Assembly: GCA_020726505.1 (NCBI GenBank)
Contig: JAHLEZ010000010.1
Coordinates: forward strand, 248,001-312,000
DNA: 64,000 bases
Source: Leptodontidium sp. MPI-SDFR-AT-0119
Lineage: Eukaryota; Ascomycota; Leotiomycetes; Helotiales; Leptodontidiaceae
Reading direction: 5' to 3'
Shown here piece after piece: positions 62,706-64,000 of this stretch (position 1 is its first letter; each line of letters starts with the position of its first letter). The notes beneath the pieces were generated by a model. That model had not been told where the DNA came from and searched no databases. It worked only from the letters and a program-made list of their open reading frames with translations. Both the position numbers and the translations under genes were made by a program.

Positions 62706-64000
62706 ATGCAGGCTCCAGTGGTGGTTATGAGTACGTTCTTTCCATGAGCTCCAAAGCCATGAAAGCAGGAGCTCGAAATCTGTTATTCTGATACTGACGA
62801 ACGTTGACAGACACCCAGAGTGGTGATAGACAAACCGGAAGAAAAGCACAGCTCTCGAATATCACAGCAGCCAAAACGTAAGGCAAATCAACAGCCCCTC
62901 TACCAGCTTGATATAGCAAGAGAGCCACGAAACTGACCCAGAATAGCGTCGCAGATATTATCCGATCATGTTTAGGACCAAAGGCTATGTTGAAGATGTT
63001 GTTGGATCCTATGGGAGGCATCGTGTTGACAAATGACGGACATGCCATTCTCCGAGAAATTGAAGTCTCGCATCCGGCGGCGAAGAGCATGATCGAGCTC
63101 AGCAGAACGCAAGACGAGGAGGTTGGAGATGGAACTACTACTGTTATCATTCTTGGTATGGATTATGCTCTACTCATACAAACTCAAGCTAATATTTTCC
63201 AGCTGGTGAGATCCTGGCCCAAGCCCTCCCACAGTTAGAGCGCAACATCCACCCTGTTGTGATCATCTCCGCCTTCAAGCACGCCCTGAAAGATGCCCTC
63301 GAAATCATCGACGAGATCTCCCTCCCAGTCGATATTGATGATGACAAGGCCATGTACCAGTTGATTTCCTCCTCGATCGGCACCAAGTTCGTTTCCAGAT
63401 GGTCAGAACTGATGTGCAATCTCGCCCTCAAGGCCGTTCGCACAGTTACTTTCGAAGTTGGTGGTGGCAAGAAGGAAGTGGACATCAAGCGTTATGCACG
63501 AGTTGAGAAAGTACCAGGTGGAGAGATTGAAGACAGCAGAGTTCTGGACGGTGTTATGCTCAACAAGGATATCACACATCCCAAGATGAGAAGAAGGATA
63601 GAGAATCCCAGAATTGTCCTGTTGGATTGCACTCTGGAGTACAAGAAGGGAGAGTCTCAGACCAATATTGAGATTAGCAAGGAGGAGGACTGGAACAAGA
63701 TCTTGCAGATTGAGGAGGAGCAGGTCAAGCTTATGTGTGATGCTATTCTAGCAGTCAAGCCTGACTTGGTTATCACTGAGAAGGGAGTATCTGGTAAGTT
63801 CGCAGCCCGCTTTCCAGAGAGCGTTTACTAATTCTTCAGATCTCGCTCAACATTACCTCCTGAAGGCCAACGTGACCGCTCTTCGCCGAGTCCGCAAGTC
63901 AGATACCAACAGAGTCGCTCGAGCCACCGGTGCAACGATCGTCAACCGTGTGGAGGACCTCCAAGAATCCGACGTAGGAACTGCATGCGGACTTTTCGAG
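62706..64000 (+). CDS. CCT3: T-complex protein 1 subunit gamma (CCT3), 5' part
   Basis: Gamma subunit of the cytosolic TRiC/CCT chaperonin, which folds actin, tubulin and other proteins. Exons are 62706-62730, 62811-62877, 62947-63155, 63203-63793 and 63840 onward; the window ends inside the fifth. The joined start reads MQAPVVVMNTQSGDRQTGRKAQ. ATP-binding blocks of group II chaperonins follow: SCLGPKAMLKMLLDPMGG, VLTNDGHAILREI and the phosphate loop GDGTTT. The intermediate domain and apical start (DLVITEKGVSDLAQHYLLKANVTALRRVRKSD) are typical of CCT gamma. About 350 residues are inside the window; full length is expected near 540. All five introns that fall inside the visible part keep frame. 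The third exon uses acceptor AATAG|C at 62946, not the CAG six bases before. Confidence 0.96.

Overview
The window is nuclear DNA of a filamentous ascomycete (Pezizomycotina; Leotiomycetes is my guess from gene style, not proven). Genes on both strands are broken by short introns of about 40-110 bases with GTAAGT-like donors, CTAAC-like branch sites and YAG acceptors. Proteins such as UDP-galactopyranose mutase, a group X hybrid histidine kinase, VPS13 and CCT3 have typical fungal sequences. I joined exons by hand, and phase was checked at each junction where exon limits are given.

Layout. 1-4.4 kb: mostly non-coding, with one possible two-exon small gene (746-1051). 4.4-6.1 kb: Gln/Pro-rich coiled-coil protein, probably nuclear. 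6.1-11.5 kb: gene-poor. 11.5-14.1 kb, minus strand: NmrA-like NAD(P)-binding protein and a beta-lactamase-fold serine hydrolase. 14.5-17.3 kb: a 57-bp tandem duplication and two small orphan genes. 18.8-26.7 kb, minus: five-exon hybrid histidine kinase of 2563 aa. 28.3-33.7 kb: divergent galactofuranose pair, UDP-galactopyranose mutase (minus) and a UDP-Galf-type nucleotide-sugar transporter (plus). 36.3-38.5 kb, minus: pseudokinase of 734 aa. 38.5-47.1 kb: gene-poor except for one small gene (42.5-43.0 kb). 47.1-48.3 kb, minus: mitochondrial DUF3429/TMEM69-like membrane protein. 49.3-58.9 kb, plus: full VPS13, 3215 aa in two exons. 59.4-60.5 kb: frameshifted 2EXR/F-box-like gene. 60.8-62.0 kb, minus: receptor-L-domain membrane protein lacking a visible 5' end. 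62.7 kb to the end, plus: 5' part of CCT3.

The genes are mostly unrelated housekeeping and signalling functions. The one clear functional unit is the mutase/transporter pair, which makes UDP-galactofuranose and moves it into the Golgi for cell-wall and glycoconjugate synthesis. I found no CRISPR, tRNA, rRNA, intact transposon or secondary-metabolite cluster. I see no convincing new multi-gene system. The best leads are the small orphan genes, the catalytically altered kinase domains, and the two damaged genes at 59.4-62.0 kb.
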